Origin: Alphaproteobacteria bacterium
Lineage (GTDB): Bacteria > Pseudomonadota > Alphaproteobacteria > Puniceispirillales > Puniceispirillaceae
Direction: 5' to 3'
DNA length: 13,442 nucleotides
Assembly (NCBI GenBank): GCA_011526395.1
Contig: WTHW01000069.1
Location: forward strand, 1-13,442
The notes below the pieces were generated by a model. The model was not told where the DNA came from. It ran no database searches and saw nothing but the letters and a program-made list of their open reading frames with translations. Shown here piece by piece: positions 6,999 through 13,442 of this stretch (position 1 is its first letter; each line of letters begins with the position of its first letter). A program made the position numbers and the translations under genes.

Positions 6999-7798
6999 TC
7001 ACGCCTGCCAGCTATCTTCGAAAGCCCGCTTGCCATATTCAAGGTCAGCGGGCTTTTGCTATTTTTGACCATGTGATGGGTTAGAGATGAGGCAGTATCA
7101 AGTGCGTCTTTTGGTGATTTACCACTAAGGTATGAAGCAAGAAACAAAGCTGAAAACGCATCACCAGCCCCGCTTACACCGCTTATAAGCGCTGGTGCCT
7201 CATGATGATAAAAAACATCCCCACAGATGGCGATATCTTGCACCCTATCAGCGTCTAAAACCCCTGTTGCAATGATCATCGCATCATATCTTTGCGCCAT
7301 CTTGTCTAGCGCCTCTTCGGCATCCTTCGCATGACTGACCTCATTACCAGCAAGATAGGATAACTCAAACTGATTCGGCGTAATAATGCTTGCTTGTGGC
7401 AATAGCTCATTTGTGATGGCCTCAACCACATCTTCTGCAACATAAATGCGCCCCTTATCTCCAAAGACAGGGTCAACTAATATCGCCATATCTGGGGTTT
7501 GCTCTTTTAATTTTCTTATGAAATTGGCTGTGGCTGTCACTTGTTCTTTTGTGACGAAATAGCCTGTATGTACAGCCTGCAAAGGCTCATCTATGGGCAA
7601 TGATAGATAATCGGAAAATAACGCAGACATGATATCTGCTGATGTCACATCACGTGCGCTTGTGCCATAGCCAGGGTGGGCGGCAAGGCGCACTGTATCA
7701 AGATGCTCTGCTGCAATGCCGCACGCATGATACATTGGCAGGCTGGCCGCATTGCCAACATGACCGTAAATCACATTTGATTGAATGGATAAAATCAT
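6995..7798 (-). CDS. pdxY: Pyridoxal kinase, PdxY/PdxK-like (PfkB/ribokinase superfamily)
   Basis: Likely ATP-dependent kinase of pyridoxal or other B6 vitamers in the PLP salvage pathway. The N-terminus ILSIQSNVIYGHVGNAAS (2-19) is the characteristic PdxY/PdxK opening with the YGHVGN motif. DPVFGDKG (109-116) and TPNQFEL (140-146) match the phosphate and substrate region. SGVSGAGDAFSALFLAS (206-222) is the ribokinase anion hole, with D213 as catalytic base. The 267-residue length is slightly short for the family. Central segments diverge from E. coli PdxY, so vitamer specificity is not certain; a hydroxymethylpyrimidine kinase is less likely given the N-terminus. The ATG (7796-7798) has AAGG upstream on the minus strand. 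It is convergent with asd (4-bp overlap) and divergent from sdhC. PLP serves many aminotransferases, but no direct link to neighbours is evident. Confidence 0.88.
   Translation of the reverse strand: MILSIQSNVIYGHVGNAASLPMYHACGIAAEHLDTVRLAAHPGYGTSARDVTSADIMSALFSDYLSLPIDEPLQAVHTGYFVTKEQVTATANFIRKLKEQTPDMAILVDPVFGDKGRIYVAEDVVEAITNELLPQASIITPNQFELSYLAGNEVSHAKDAEEALDKMAQRYDAMIIATGVLDADRVQDIAICGDVFYHHEAPALISGVSGAGDAFSALFLASYLSGKSPKDALDTASSLTHHMVKNSKSPLTLNMASGLSKIAGRRD
7021..7060 (+). terminator. Probable asd terminator embedded in the antisense pdxY gene
   Basis: A perfect 10-bp stem AAAGCCCGCT (7021-7030) / AGCGGGCTTT (7047-7056), with a 16-base loop that can pair partly, is followed by further T residues on the plus strand (TTTTGCTATTTTT). 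It begins 23 bases after the asd stop. In the minus direction the stem is followed by CGAAG rather than T, so it should act mainly on asd transcripts. The same bases encode about residues 248-260 of the kinase. Confidence 0.8.
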
Positions 7799-7824
7799 CT
7801 CATCGCCTTGTTCATCAGACTAAT

Positions 7825-7853
7825 ATTATATTCCACCATATCAAAAACAAGCC
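7825..7853 (-). promoter_or_regulatory. Candidate pdxY promoter
   Basis: Reading the minus strand, a perfect TATAAT (plus-strand ATTATA at 7825-7830) lies 26 bases upstream of the kinase ATG. Possible -35 sequences such as GCTTGT (complement of 7847-7852, 16 bp away) are poor. The -10 and its position are good; the -35 is not. Confidence 0.4.
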
Positions 7854-7854
7854 G

Positions 7855-7883
7855 CTTGATGATTGATTAAATATCTCTTGATG
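7855..7883 (+). repeat. Direct repeat CTTGATG x2, 22 bp apart
   Basis: CTTGATG occurs at 7855-7861 and again at 7877-7883, two helical turns apart. The copies sit just upstream of the -35 and inside the spacer of the predicted sdh promoter. This arrangement would suit a dimeric regulator on one DNA face, but a 7-bp repeat can be chance. Confidence 0.3.
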
Positions 7884-7891
7884 GTTATAAC
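7863..7891 (+). promoter_or_regulatory. Candidate sdhCDAB promoter
   Basis: TTGATT (7863-7868), a 17-bp spacer and TATAAC (7886-7891) form a good sigma-70-type match in the 137-bp divergent gap between the kinase gene and sdhC. The predicted 5' UTR is about 38 bases and includes AAAGGAGA (7920-7927), the sdhC ribosome binding site. Confidence 0.5.
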
Positions 7892-7935
7892 GGGGCGGGG
7901 TTGAAGAGTTTTTTGTCGCAAAGGAGACATGTCCC

Positions 7936-8316
7936 ATGAGCAAAGCGCGTCCTTTATCACCGCATTTGCAGATATACCGCTTGCCACTGCCAGCTATCTT
8001 ATCAATCACACACCGCATGACAGGTGTTGTATTGTCAACTGGTACTATTTTGCTTGCCTTATGGCTGATTGCTTTGGCGCAAGGGCCAGAGGCTTTTGCT
8101 ATGGCAATGATGGCTGTGTCTCATCCCATTGGTCAAATCATCCTATTCGGATATAGCGTGGCTCTGTTCTATCACATGTGTAATGGCATCCGTCACTTAA
8201 ACTGGGATAGAGGTAGCGGTCTTGAAATAGAATCAGTCTATCGGTCTGGTAAAATCACAATTGCCATGGCCGTGCTATTAACAGCTCTGCTATGGGCTGT
8301 GATTTATTTGGCATAA
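7936..8316 (+). CDS. sdhC: Succinate dehydrogenase cytochrome b556 subunit
   Basis: Membrane anchor subunit of complex II that helps bind heme b and ubiquinone. The 126-residue protein has the family N-terminus RPLSPHLQIYRLPLPAILSI (5-24) followed by THRMTG, whose Ser/Arg residues line the quinone site. Three hydrophobic segments lie at about 26-48, 64-86 and 106-125. H80 in YHMCNGIRHLNWD aligns with the axial heme ligand. AAAGGAGA (7920-7927) is 8 bases from the ATG at 7936. An ATG at 7929 in another frame overlaps the SD spacing and is not a gene. It is the first gene of sdhCDAB; its stop overlaps the SD of sdhD. Confidence 0.96.
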   Translation: MSKARPLSPHLQIYRLPLPAILSITHRMTGVVLSTGTILLALWLIALAQGPEAFAMAMMAVSHPIGQIILFGYSVALFYHMCNGIRHLNWDRGSGLEIESVYRSGKITIAMAVLLTALLWAVIYLA

Positions 8317-8328
8317 GGGGATAACAGC

Positions 8329-8715
8329 ATGCGTTCGAAAAATTCTATGCAAACACCTCTGGCTCGTGTTCGTGGTCTTGGGTCTGCCAAATCAGGTCTT
8401 CATCATTGGTGGCATCAACGCTTAACAGCGCTTGCTATGGTCCCGCTGATGCTTGTCACACTTGCGATTGTTGCCTCACTTGGCACATTGGATTATGACG
8501 GTGCACTCTCATTGATGGCAAATCCGTTTGTGGCGACCTTATTATTGCTATTGGTGGTTGTTGGTTTTTATCACGCCGCTTTGGGTCTTCAGGTTGTCAT
8601 CGAAGATTATGTGGGCGCCGAGGGCGTGCGCATGGGGTTAATTATTTTTGTTAAAATGGCGCTCTTTGCGCTAGCCATTGTCACTTTGCTATCTATCTTA
8701 AAGGTAGCGATTTAA
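8329..8715 (+). CDS. sdhD: Succinate dehydrogenase membrane anchor subunit
   Basis: Second hydrophobic subunit of complex II. Signature LGSAKSGLHHWWHQRLTALA (17-36) is the alphaproteobacterial/mitochondrial SdhD N-terminal motif. Three transmembrane segments are evident at about 33-53, 66-88 and 102-124. FYHAALGLQVVIEDYV (80-95) holds H82, the other expected heme b ligand, and D93/Y94, with the Tyr near ubiquinone. The 128-residue length is normal. SD AAGGGG (8315-8320) overlaps the sdhC stop, which suggests tight coupling of the two anchors. A 65-bp gap with no visible signal other than the next SD separates it from sdhA. Confidence 0.95.
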   Translation: MRSKNSMQTPLARVRGLGSAKSGLHHWWHQRLTALAMVPLMLVTLAIVASLGTLDYDGALSLMANPFVATLLLLLVVVGFYHAALGLQVVIEDYVGAEGVRMGLIIFVKMALFALAIVTLLSILKVAI

Positions 8716-8780
8716 ATAAAGCGACACATATCATGGGATCGGCAAGACAGGTATAAAGCAGAAAAGAGTGAGGGTTTCAC

Positions 8781-10571
8781 ATGAGTGCTTATGATATTAC
8801 AGACCATCATTATGATGTCGTGGTTGTTGGTGCAGGCGGCGCTGGTTTGCGTGCGACGCTTGGCATGGCCACATCTGGTTTGCGCACAGCATGTATCACA
8901 AAGGTATTTCCAACAAGATCACACACAGTCGCCGCGCAAGGCGGTATTGGTGCTGCGCTCAATAATATGGGCGAAGGTGATAATTGGCGCTTCCATATGT
9001 ATGACACCATCAAAGGGTCTGACTGGTTAGGTGACCAAGATTCTATTGAATATATGTGCCGCAATGCGATCCCATCCGTGGTTGAGCTTGAAAATTTTGG
9101 TGTACCTTTCTCACGTACCGAAGAAGGCAATATCTATCAGCGTCCATTTGGCGGTCATACACTTGATTATGGCAAGTCAATGGCGCGCCGTGCGTGTGCT
9201 GCTGCTGACAGAACAGGCCATGCCATCTTGCATACGCTCTACCAGCAATGCTTGCGTCATCAGGCTGAATTTTTTGTCGAATATTATGCCATTGATCTTA
9301 TCATGGATGATGATGGCAGCTGTCGCGGTGTGATGGCACTTTCTATGGAAGATGGCTCAATTCACCGCTTCCTTGGCCAGCGTACAGTGCTTGCCACAGG
9401 TGGTTATGGCCGTGTCTATTTCTCATGTACATCTGCCCATACCTGCACAGGTGATGGTAATGCAATGGCACTACGTGCTGGCTTGCCACTCCAAGATATG
9501 GAATTTGTGCAATTTCACCCAACAGGTGTCTATGGCGCAGGTGTCCTCATCACCGAAGGCGCACGTGGTGAAGGTGGTTATTTGACCAATTCAGAAGGTG
9601 AGCGTTTCATGGAACGCTACGCACCAACAGCCAAAGATTTGGCAAGCCGCGATGTTGTCAGCCGCGCTATGACAATGGAAATTAATGAAGGCCGCGGTGT
9701 TGGCCCGAACAAAGATCACATTATGTTGCATCTTGAACATATCGCCCCTGAAACTTTGCATGAACGTCTGCCGGGCATTACCGAGACTGCCAAGATTTTC
9801 TGTGGTGTTGATGTGACAAGAGAGCCTATCCCTGTCTTGCCAACAGTGCATTACAATATGGGTGGTATTCCAACAAACTATCATGGCGAAGTATTATCGC
9901 CGACAGCTGATGATCCAAACCGTGTGGCGAAAGGTCTTATGGCGATTGGCGAGGCAGCTTGTGTGTCTGTTCACGGCGCAAACCGTTTGGGCACAAACTC
10001 GCTTCTTGATATTGTGGTCTTTGGCAGAGCGGCCGCACATCGCGCAGCAGAGGTCTTAACACCAGGTGCTTCACACGCCCCATTATCATCTGCGTCAACT
10101 GATAAAATTTTGGACAGATTTGACCGCGCGCGTCATGCAAAGGGCAAGACATCTGTTGGTGAATTGCGTCTTGATATGCAAAAAGCCATGCAAAAATATG
10201 CCGCTGTCTTCCGTTCAGGCGAAAGCTTGACAGAAGGCGTCAAAGAGATGGATGAAATCGCCTCTCAAATGGGCGATCTTGGCATTCAGGACAGATCACT
10301 TGTCTGGAACACAGATTTGGTCGAATCACTTGAACTTGAAAATCTGATGAGCCAAGCACTTGTGACTATCCGCTCTGCTGAACAGCGTAAAGAATCAAGA
10401 GGCGCCCACGCCCATGAAGATTTCCCTGATAGAGATGATAAAGAGTGGATGAAGCACACAGTCATGTGGCTTGATGAAAATAACAAATCCACACTTGGCT
10501 ATCGTGATGTGACAATGACCACACTCACGAACGAAGTTGAACCAGTGCCACCAGTGGCGCGTGTATATTAA
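8781..10571 (+). CDS. sdhA: Succinate dehydrogenase flavoprotein subunit
   Basis: Catalytic subunit oxidising succinate to fumarate, facing the cytoplasm. The 596-residue length is typical. The FAD Rossmann motif is VVVGAGGAGLRATL (14-27). H48 in RSHTVAAQGGIGAAL is the His that carries covalent 8-alpha-histidyl-FAD. Active-site elements are H246 in FHPTGVYGAG, EGARGEGGYL (259-268), R290 in SRDVVSRAM, H357 in HYNMGGIPTN and R402 in HGANRLGTNSLLD. These are the expected His/Arg residues for dicarboxylate binding and proton transfer. Quinol:fumarate reductase subunits are similar, but linkage to two small anchors and an aerobic SdhB indicates succinate dehydrogenase. GTGAGGG lies a few bases upstream of the ATG. 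sdhB starts 28 bp after the stop. Confidence 0.98.
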   Translation: MSAYDITDHHYDVVVVGAGGAGLRATLGMATSGLRTACITKVFPTRSHTVAAQGGIGAALNNMGEGDNWRFHMYDTIKGSDWLGDQDSIEYMCRNAIPSVVELENFGVPFSRTEEGNIYQRPFGGHTLDYGKSMARRACAAADRTGHAILHTLYQQCLRHQAEFFVEYYAIDLIMDDDGSCRGVMALSMEDGSIHRFLGQRTVLATGGYGRVYFSCTSAHTCTGDGNAMALRAGLPLQDMEFVQFHPTGVYGAGVLITEGARGEGGYLTNSEGERFMERYAPTAKDLASRDVVSRAMTMEINEGRGVGPNKDHIMLHLEHIAPETLHERLPGITETAKIFCGVDVTREPIPVLPTVHYNMGGIPTNYHGEVLSPTADDPNRVAKGLMAIGEAACVSVHGANRLGTNSLLDIVVFGRAAAHRAAEVLTPGASHAPLSSASTDKILDRFDRARHAKGKTSVGELRLDMQKAMQKYAAVFRSGESLTEGVKEMDEIASQMGDLGIQDRSLVWNTDLVESLELENLMSQALVTIRSAEQRKESRGAHAHEDFPDRDDKEWMKHTVMWLDENNKSTLGYRDVTMTTLTNEVEPVPPVARVY

Positions 10572-10599
10572 GCTGGACGAGCGCAAAGGAACGTTTGAT

Positions 10600-11382
10600 A
10601 TGGCACAATTTACATTGCCGAAAAACTCAACGCCGAAAAAAGGTGATTATCACGCCGCACCAGAAGGCGCGACAAACACCAAGAATTTTCAGATTTATCG
10701 CTGGTCTCCAGATGATGATGAAAATCCGCGTATTGATACTTACGAAGTTGATTTGGACAGCTGTGGGCCAATGGTCTTGGATGCCTTGATCAAAATCAAA
10801 AATGAAGTAGATAGCACCGTCACATTCCGCCGCTCTTGCCGCGAGGGTATTTGTGGGTCATGTTCCATGAATATTGATGGCCAGAATACATTGGCTTGCT
10901 TGAAATCAATTGATGATATCAAAGGTGATGCCGCAATCTACCCATTGCCTCATATGCCAGTTGTCAAAGATTTGGTGCCAGACCTTAGCCATGCTTATGC
11001 ACAGCTCACCTCAATTGAGCCATGGTTGAAATCAGAAACACCAGCCCCTGAAGGCGGCGAGCGTAAACAATCTCCGGAAGAGCGTGCTGAAATTGACGGT
11101 CTATGGGAATGTGTCCTTTGCTTTAGCTGTACAACATCATGCCCATCATATTGGTGGAATGGTGACAGATATCTTGGCCCAGCTGTTTTGCTTCAGGCTT
11201 ATCGCTGGATTGCTGACAGCCGTGATGATCATACAGGCGAGCGTCTTGACGCTCTTGAAGATCCGTTCCGTCTCTATCGTTGTCATACCATCATGAATTG
11301 CGCACAAACATGTCCAAAGGGTCTCAATCCCGGCAAGGCAATTGGCGAAATCAAAAAGCTGATGGTTGAACGTCAGGGCTAG
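10600..11382 (+). CDS. sdhB: Succinate dehydrogenase iron-sulfur subunit
   Basis: Electron relay of complex II from FAD to ubiquinone. The 260-residue protein has all cluster ligands: [2Fe-2S] C80, C85, C88 and C100 (CREGICGSCSMN plus a later Cys), then the CVLCFSCTTSCP motif (C171, C174, C177, C181) and CHTIMNCAQTCPKGLNP (C228, C234, C238) for the [4Fe-4S] and [3Fe-4S] clusters. PSYWWN (182-187) carries the Trp near ubiquinone. A longer in-frame ATG at 10537 lies inside sdhA and would add 21 unrelated residues. The start at 10600 is favoured by AAAGGA at 10585-10590 and the usual N-terminus MAQFTLPKNS. It is the last catalytic gene of the operon; zapE follows after 17 bp. Confidence 0.98.
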   Translation: MAQFTLPKNSTPKKGDYHAAPEGATNTKNFQIYRWSPDDDENPRIDTYEVDLDSCGPMVLDALIKIKNEVDSTVTFRRSCREGICGSCSMNIDGQNTLACLKSIDDIKGDAAIYPLPHMPVVKDLVPDLSHAYAQLTSIEPWLKSETPAPEGGERKQSPEERAEIDGLWECVLCFSCTTSCPSYWWNGDRYLGPAVLLQAYRWIADSRDDHTGERLDALEDPFRLYRCHTIMNCAQTCPKGLNPGKAIGEIKKLMVERQG

Positions 11383-11399
11383 CACCCTGCTACCACCTC

Positions 11400-12473
11400 A
11401 TGGCGGGACCGGCGACGCGTTATCACGAAAACATAGCCAACGGACAGATATCATCTGACGAGGGGCAAAAAATTGTGATATCAGCGCTTGATACTCTCTA
11501 TCAGGCGCTGACCTCTCAGCCGTCAAAAAAATCTATCTGGCAAAAGCTAACATCTGCAAAACAAGCCTCTTTGCAGGGCCTCTATCTTTATGGCGGTGTT
11601 GGCAGAGGCAAATCGATGCTGATGGATTTGTTCTTTGACTGCCTGCCTGATGGGATGGCAGAGCGGGTTCATTTTCACGATTTTATGGTGCGCGCTCATG
11701 ACACGATGAACGAGGCACGGGCAAAGGGCGCCAAAGATGCTGTTAGCGAGACAGCAAAGGCACTTGCCAAAAACATTTCCTGTCTATGTTTTGATGAAAT
11801 GGAAGTGCGCGATATCGCAGATGCGATGATCGTCAAACGCTTATTTGACGGCCTGTTCTCACAAGGTATCACAGTGGTTGCGACCTCAAATCGTCACCCC
11901 GATGATCTTTATAAAAATGGCCTTCATCGTGACAGGTTCCTACCATTTATTGAAAATATCAAAACACATTGCGATATCATCGAGATTGCACAAGGGGCTG
12001 ATTGGCGTGAACGACTTCTTGGCACAAGCCCGCGCTGGTATGTGCCAGTGAACGAGGCCACGACCCAGAAAATGTCAGATCAATTCGCTCTTGTCACAAG
12101 TCATGATGACACCGCACCCTTGGCTATAAAGGTCGCTGGCAGAGAGCTAATATTGCCAAAGACATCTCATAATATCGCATTCGTCTCATTCAATGAGTTA
12201 TGTGCTATTCCTTTGGCAGCGCGTGATTATGTGGCACTTGCTGACAGGCTAACAGGTCTGTTCTTAACCGATATTCCCTTGCTTGATGACAGCTTACAAA
12301 ATGAGGCGCGTCGCTTTATGTGGCTGATAGATGCACTCTATGACAGAGGCCGCTTTATTGTAGCGAGCGCGGCTTGTGATATGGACAGATTATATCAAGG
12401 CCAACAATGGGCGTTTGAATTTGATCGCACCTTGTCCCGCCTGTCTGAAATGAGCCGTATTTCTTATCAATAA
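11400..12473 (+). CDS. zapE: Cell division protein ZapE / AFG1-family ATPase
   Basis: AFG1-like P-loop ATPase; E. coli ZapE associates with the division ring, and mitochondrial AFG1/LACE1 acts in turnover of respiratory-chain subunits. Walker A is GGVGRGKS (65-72), Walker B is LCFDEMEV (129-136), sensor-1-like ATSNRHP is at 161-167, and YKNGLHRDRFLPFI (171-184) is the conserved segment with a candidate Arg finger. The 357-residue length fits. No purine-rich SD precedes the ATG: the 17 bases after the sdhB stop are C/T-rich, and no alternative in-frame start exists back to the nearest upstream stop. Translation may therefore depend on coupling to sdhB. Placement directly after sdhB is common in alphaproteobacteria as I recall, and it fits the mitochondrial role of the family in respiratory-complex quality control, which is inference here. 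Confidence 0.95.
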   Translation: MAGPATRYHENIANGQISSDEGQKIVISALDTLYQALTSQPSKKSIWQKLTSAKQASLQGLYLYGGVGRGKSMLMDLFFDCLPDGMAERVHFHDFMVRAHDTMNEARAKGAKDAVSETAKALAKNISCLCFDEMEVRDIADAMIVKRLFDGLFSQGITVVATSNRHPDDLYKNGLHRDRFLPFIENIKTHCDIIEIAQGADWRERLLGTSPRWYVPVNEATTQKMSDQFALVTSHDDTAPLAIKVAGRELILPKTSHNIAFVSFNELCAIPLAARDYVALADRLTGLFLTDIPLLDDSLQNEARRFMWLIDALYDRGRFIVASAACDMDRLYQGQQWAFEFDRTLSRLSEMSRISYQ

Positions 12474-12499
12474 ACCACTATTCTTATGCTTGATTCACC

Positions 12500-12528
12500 T
12501 TGTTTTATGACGTGAAGTTCGCTATAAA
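12500..12528 (+). promoter_or_regulatory. Candidate mdh promoter
   Basis: TTGTTT (12500-12505), 17 bp spacer, TATAAA (12523-12528) lie in the 117-bp gap between zapE and mdh. The spacing is ideal and the boxes are fair. Predicted transcription start is near 12535, giving a 5' UTR of about 55 bases. No intrinsic terminator for zapE is visible before it. Confidence 0.5.
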
Positions 12529-12536
12529 TCGCGACA

Positions 12537-12561
12537 AATATCGTCGGTTTGAGACGATGTT
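12537..12561 (+). promoter_or_regulatory. 5' UTR hairpin upstream of mdh
   Basis: AATATCGTC (12537-12545) pairs with GACGATGTT (12553-12561) through 9 base pairs, one of them G-U, around the loop GGTTTGA. No T-run follows, so it is not a terminator. It would sit at the extreme 5' end of the predicted mdh transcript, where it could stabilise the mRNA or serve as an operator in DNA. Confidence 0.45.
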
Positions 12562-12590
12562 CACATAAATTTGAGAGATTCGAGGGAATT

Positions 12591-13442
12591 ATGGGACGTC
12601 AAAAGATTGCACTAGTTGGTTCTGGCAATATTGGTGGCACGTTGGCCTTATTGGCTGGCCTAAAGGAAATGGGTGATGTGGTGCTTTTCGACATCGCCGA
12701 AGGCATCCCACAAGGCAAGGCACTTGATTTAGCGCAAGCAAGCCCAATTGAAGGCTTTAATGCTGATATGTCTGGCGCAAATGATTATTCAGCACTGAAA
12801 GATGCTGATGTTGTTATCGTGACAGCTGGCGTTGCGCGCAAGCCTGGCATGAGCCGTGATGATTTGATTGGTATCAACACCAATGTGATGAAGCAAGTTG
12901 GCGCTGGCATCAAAGATAACTGCCCGAACGCTTTTGTGATTTGTATCACAAACCCGCTAGATGCGATGGTTGGCGTGCTACAACGTGCAGCAGGTCTTGC
13001 CACAAACAAGGTTGTGGGCATGGCTGGCGTTCTTGATTCAGCACGTTTCCGCTATTTCTTGGCCGAAGAATTCAACGTCTCAGTCGAAGATGTAACAGCC
13101 TTTGTGCTAGGTGGTCATGGCGATACAATGGTGCCACTAACACGCTATTCAACAGTAGCTGGTATTCCTGTTCCTGATTTGATTGCAATGGGCTGGTCAA
13201 GCGAAGAGAAAATCGCAGAAATCGTTCAGCGCACAAGAGATGGCGGCGCAGAAATCGTTGGCCTCCTAAAGACAGGCTCAGCTTTCTATGCACCAGCTTC
13301 ATCAGCCATTGAAATGGCAGAAGCTTACCTCAAAGATAAGAAGCGTGTGCTTCCATGTGCGGCTTATGTTGATGGTGCTTATGGCCTTGATGGTATGTAT
13401 GTTGGTGTACCAGTTGTTCTTGGTGGCAACGGGGTAGAACGT
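12591..13442 (+). CDS. mdh: Malate dehydrogenase (3' truncated by window)
   Basis: NAD-dependent oxidation of malate to oxaloacetate in the TCA cycle. The window holds 284 codons with no stop; about 35 residues of the usual ~320 are missing. It is of the LDH-like MDH type: the NAD motif is ALVGSGNIGGTLA (7-19) and the ribose-binding Asp is D34 in LFDIAEG. R83 in VARKPGMSRDDL occupies the specificity position that is Gln in lactate dehydrogenases, with R89 as the second substrate Arg. ITNPLDAM (119-126), D149/R152 in GVLDSARFR and the catalytic H176 in LGGHGDTMVP complete the site. GAGGGA (12582-12587) precedes the ATG. It lies after zapE, behind its own promoter-like sequence. sucCD genes often follow in this class, but they would be outside the window. 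Confidence 0.97.
   Translation, partial: MGRQKIALVGSGNIGGTLALLAGLKEMGDVVLFDIAEGIPQGKALDLAQASPIEGFNADMSGANDYSALKDADVVIVTAGVARKPGMSRDDLIGINTNVMKQVGAGIKDNCPNAFVICITNPLDAMVGVLQRAAGLATNKVVGMAGVLDSARFRYFLAEEFNVSVEDVTAFVLGGHGDTMVPLTRYSTVAGIPVPDLIAMGWSSEEKIAEIVQRTRDGGAEIVGLLKTGSAFYAPASSAIEMAEAYLKDKKRVLPCAAYVDGAYGLDGMYVGVPVVLGGNGVER

Noticed and set aside
7926..7933. GACATGTC palindrome before sdhC
   Set aside because: An 8-bp palindrome just after the SD is short, does not extend symmetrically, and is likely chance.
10537..10599. Upstream start adding 21 residues to sdhB
   Set aside because: The extension overlaps the sdhA 3' end in another frame; the ATG at 10600 has AAAGGA and gives the usual SdhB N-terminus.
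1..13442. A novel defence, mobile or biosynthetic system
   Set aside because: All genes are housekeeping families with intact motifs; no integrase, transposase, repeat array, toxin-antitoxin pair or unknown gene was found on either strand.

Overview
This window looks like a stretch of core chromosome from an alphaproteobacterium. The gene order ffh-rpsP-rimM-trmD-rplS-leuC-leuD-leuB-asd, followed by sdhCDAB-zapE-mdh, is one I associate with that class. The mitochondrial-like SdhC/SdhD sequences and the acidic, Ala/Glu-rich tail on ribosomal protein S16 fit as well. Base composition is moderate and slightly AT-leaning by eye, and the genes are tightly packed. A marine SAR116-like or Rhodospirillales-like lineage is my best guess, but it is inference only.

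Layout. (1) 1-2603, plus strand: a translation and protein-targeting cluster. It holds the C-terminal end of Ffh (SRP), then S16 (rpsP), the 30S maturation factor RimM, the tRNA m1G37 methyltransferase TrmD and L19 (rplS). (2) 2604-6998, plus strand: leucine biosynthesis (leuC, leuD, then leuB behind an intrinsic terminator) and asd for the aspartate-family amino acids. (3) 6995-7798, minus strand: a PdxY/PdxK-like pyridoxal kinase, convergent with asd and divergent from the sdh genes. Its last 4 bases overlap the end of asd, and the likely asd terminator lies inside its coding sequence. (4) 7936-12473, plus strand: the complete succinate dehydrogenase operon sdhC-sdhD-sdhA-sdhB with zapE (AFG1-type ATPase) 17 bp downstream. 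(5) 12591 to the window end: malate dehydrogenase behind its own promoter-like sequence and a 5' UTR hairpin. The gene is cut by the window edge.

Together the genes cover ribosome and tRNA maturation, the isopropylmalate part of leucine synthesis (leuA is not here), aspartate semialdehyde production, PLP salvage and two TCA-cycle steps (succinate to fumarate, malate to oxaloacetate).

Every gene belongs to a recognisable family with its key residues intact. I see no mobile element, CRISPR array, tRNA/rRNA gene, pseudogene or phage gene, and no novel multi-gene system. The points worth a second look are small and regulatory: Shine-Dalgarno sequences in hairpin loops before rpsP and leuC, a Leu-containing mini-ORF before leuC, the terminator embedded in pdxY, the pdxY/sdhC divergent promoter region, and the mdh leader hairpin. 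No gene-free stretch exceeds 300 bases; the longest gaps are 7799-7935, 12474-12590 and 4715-4827.
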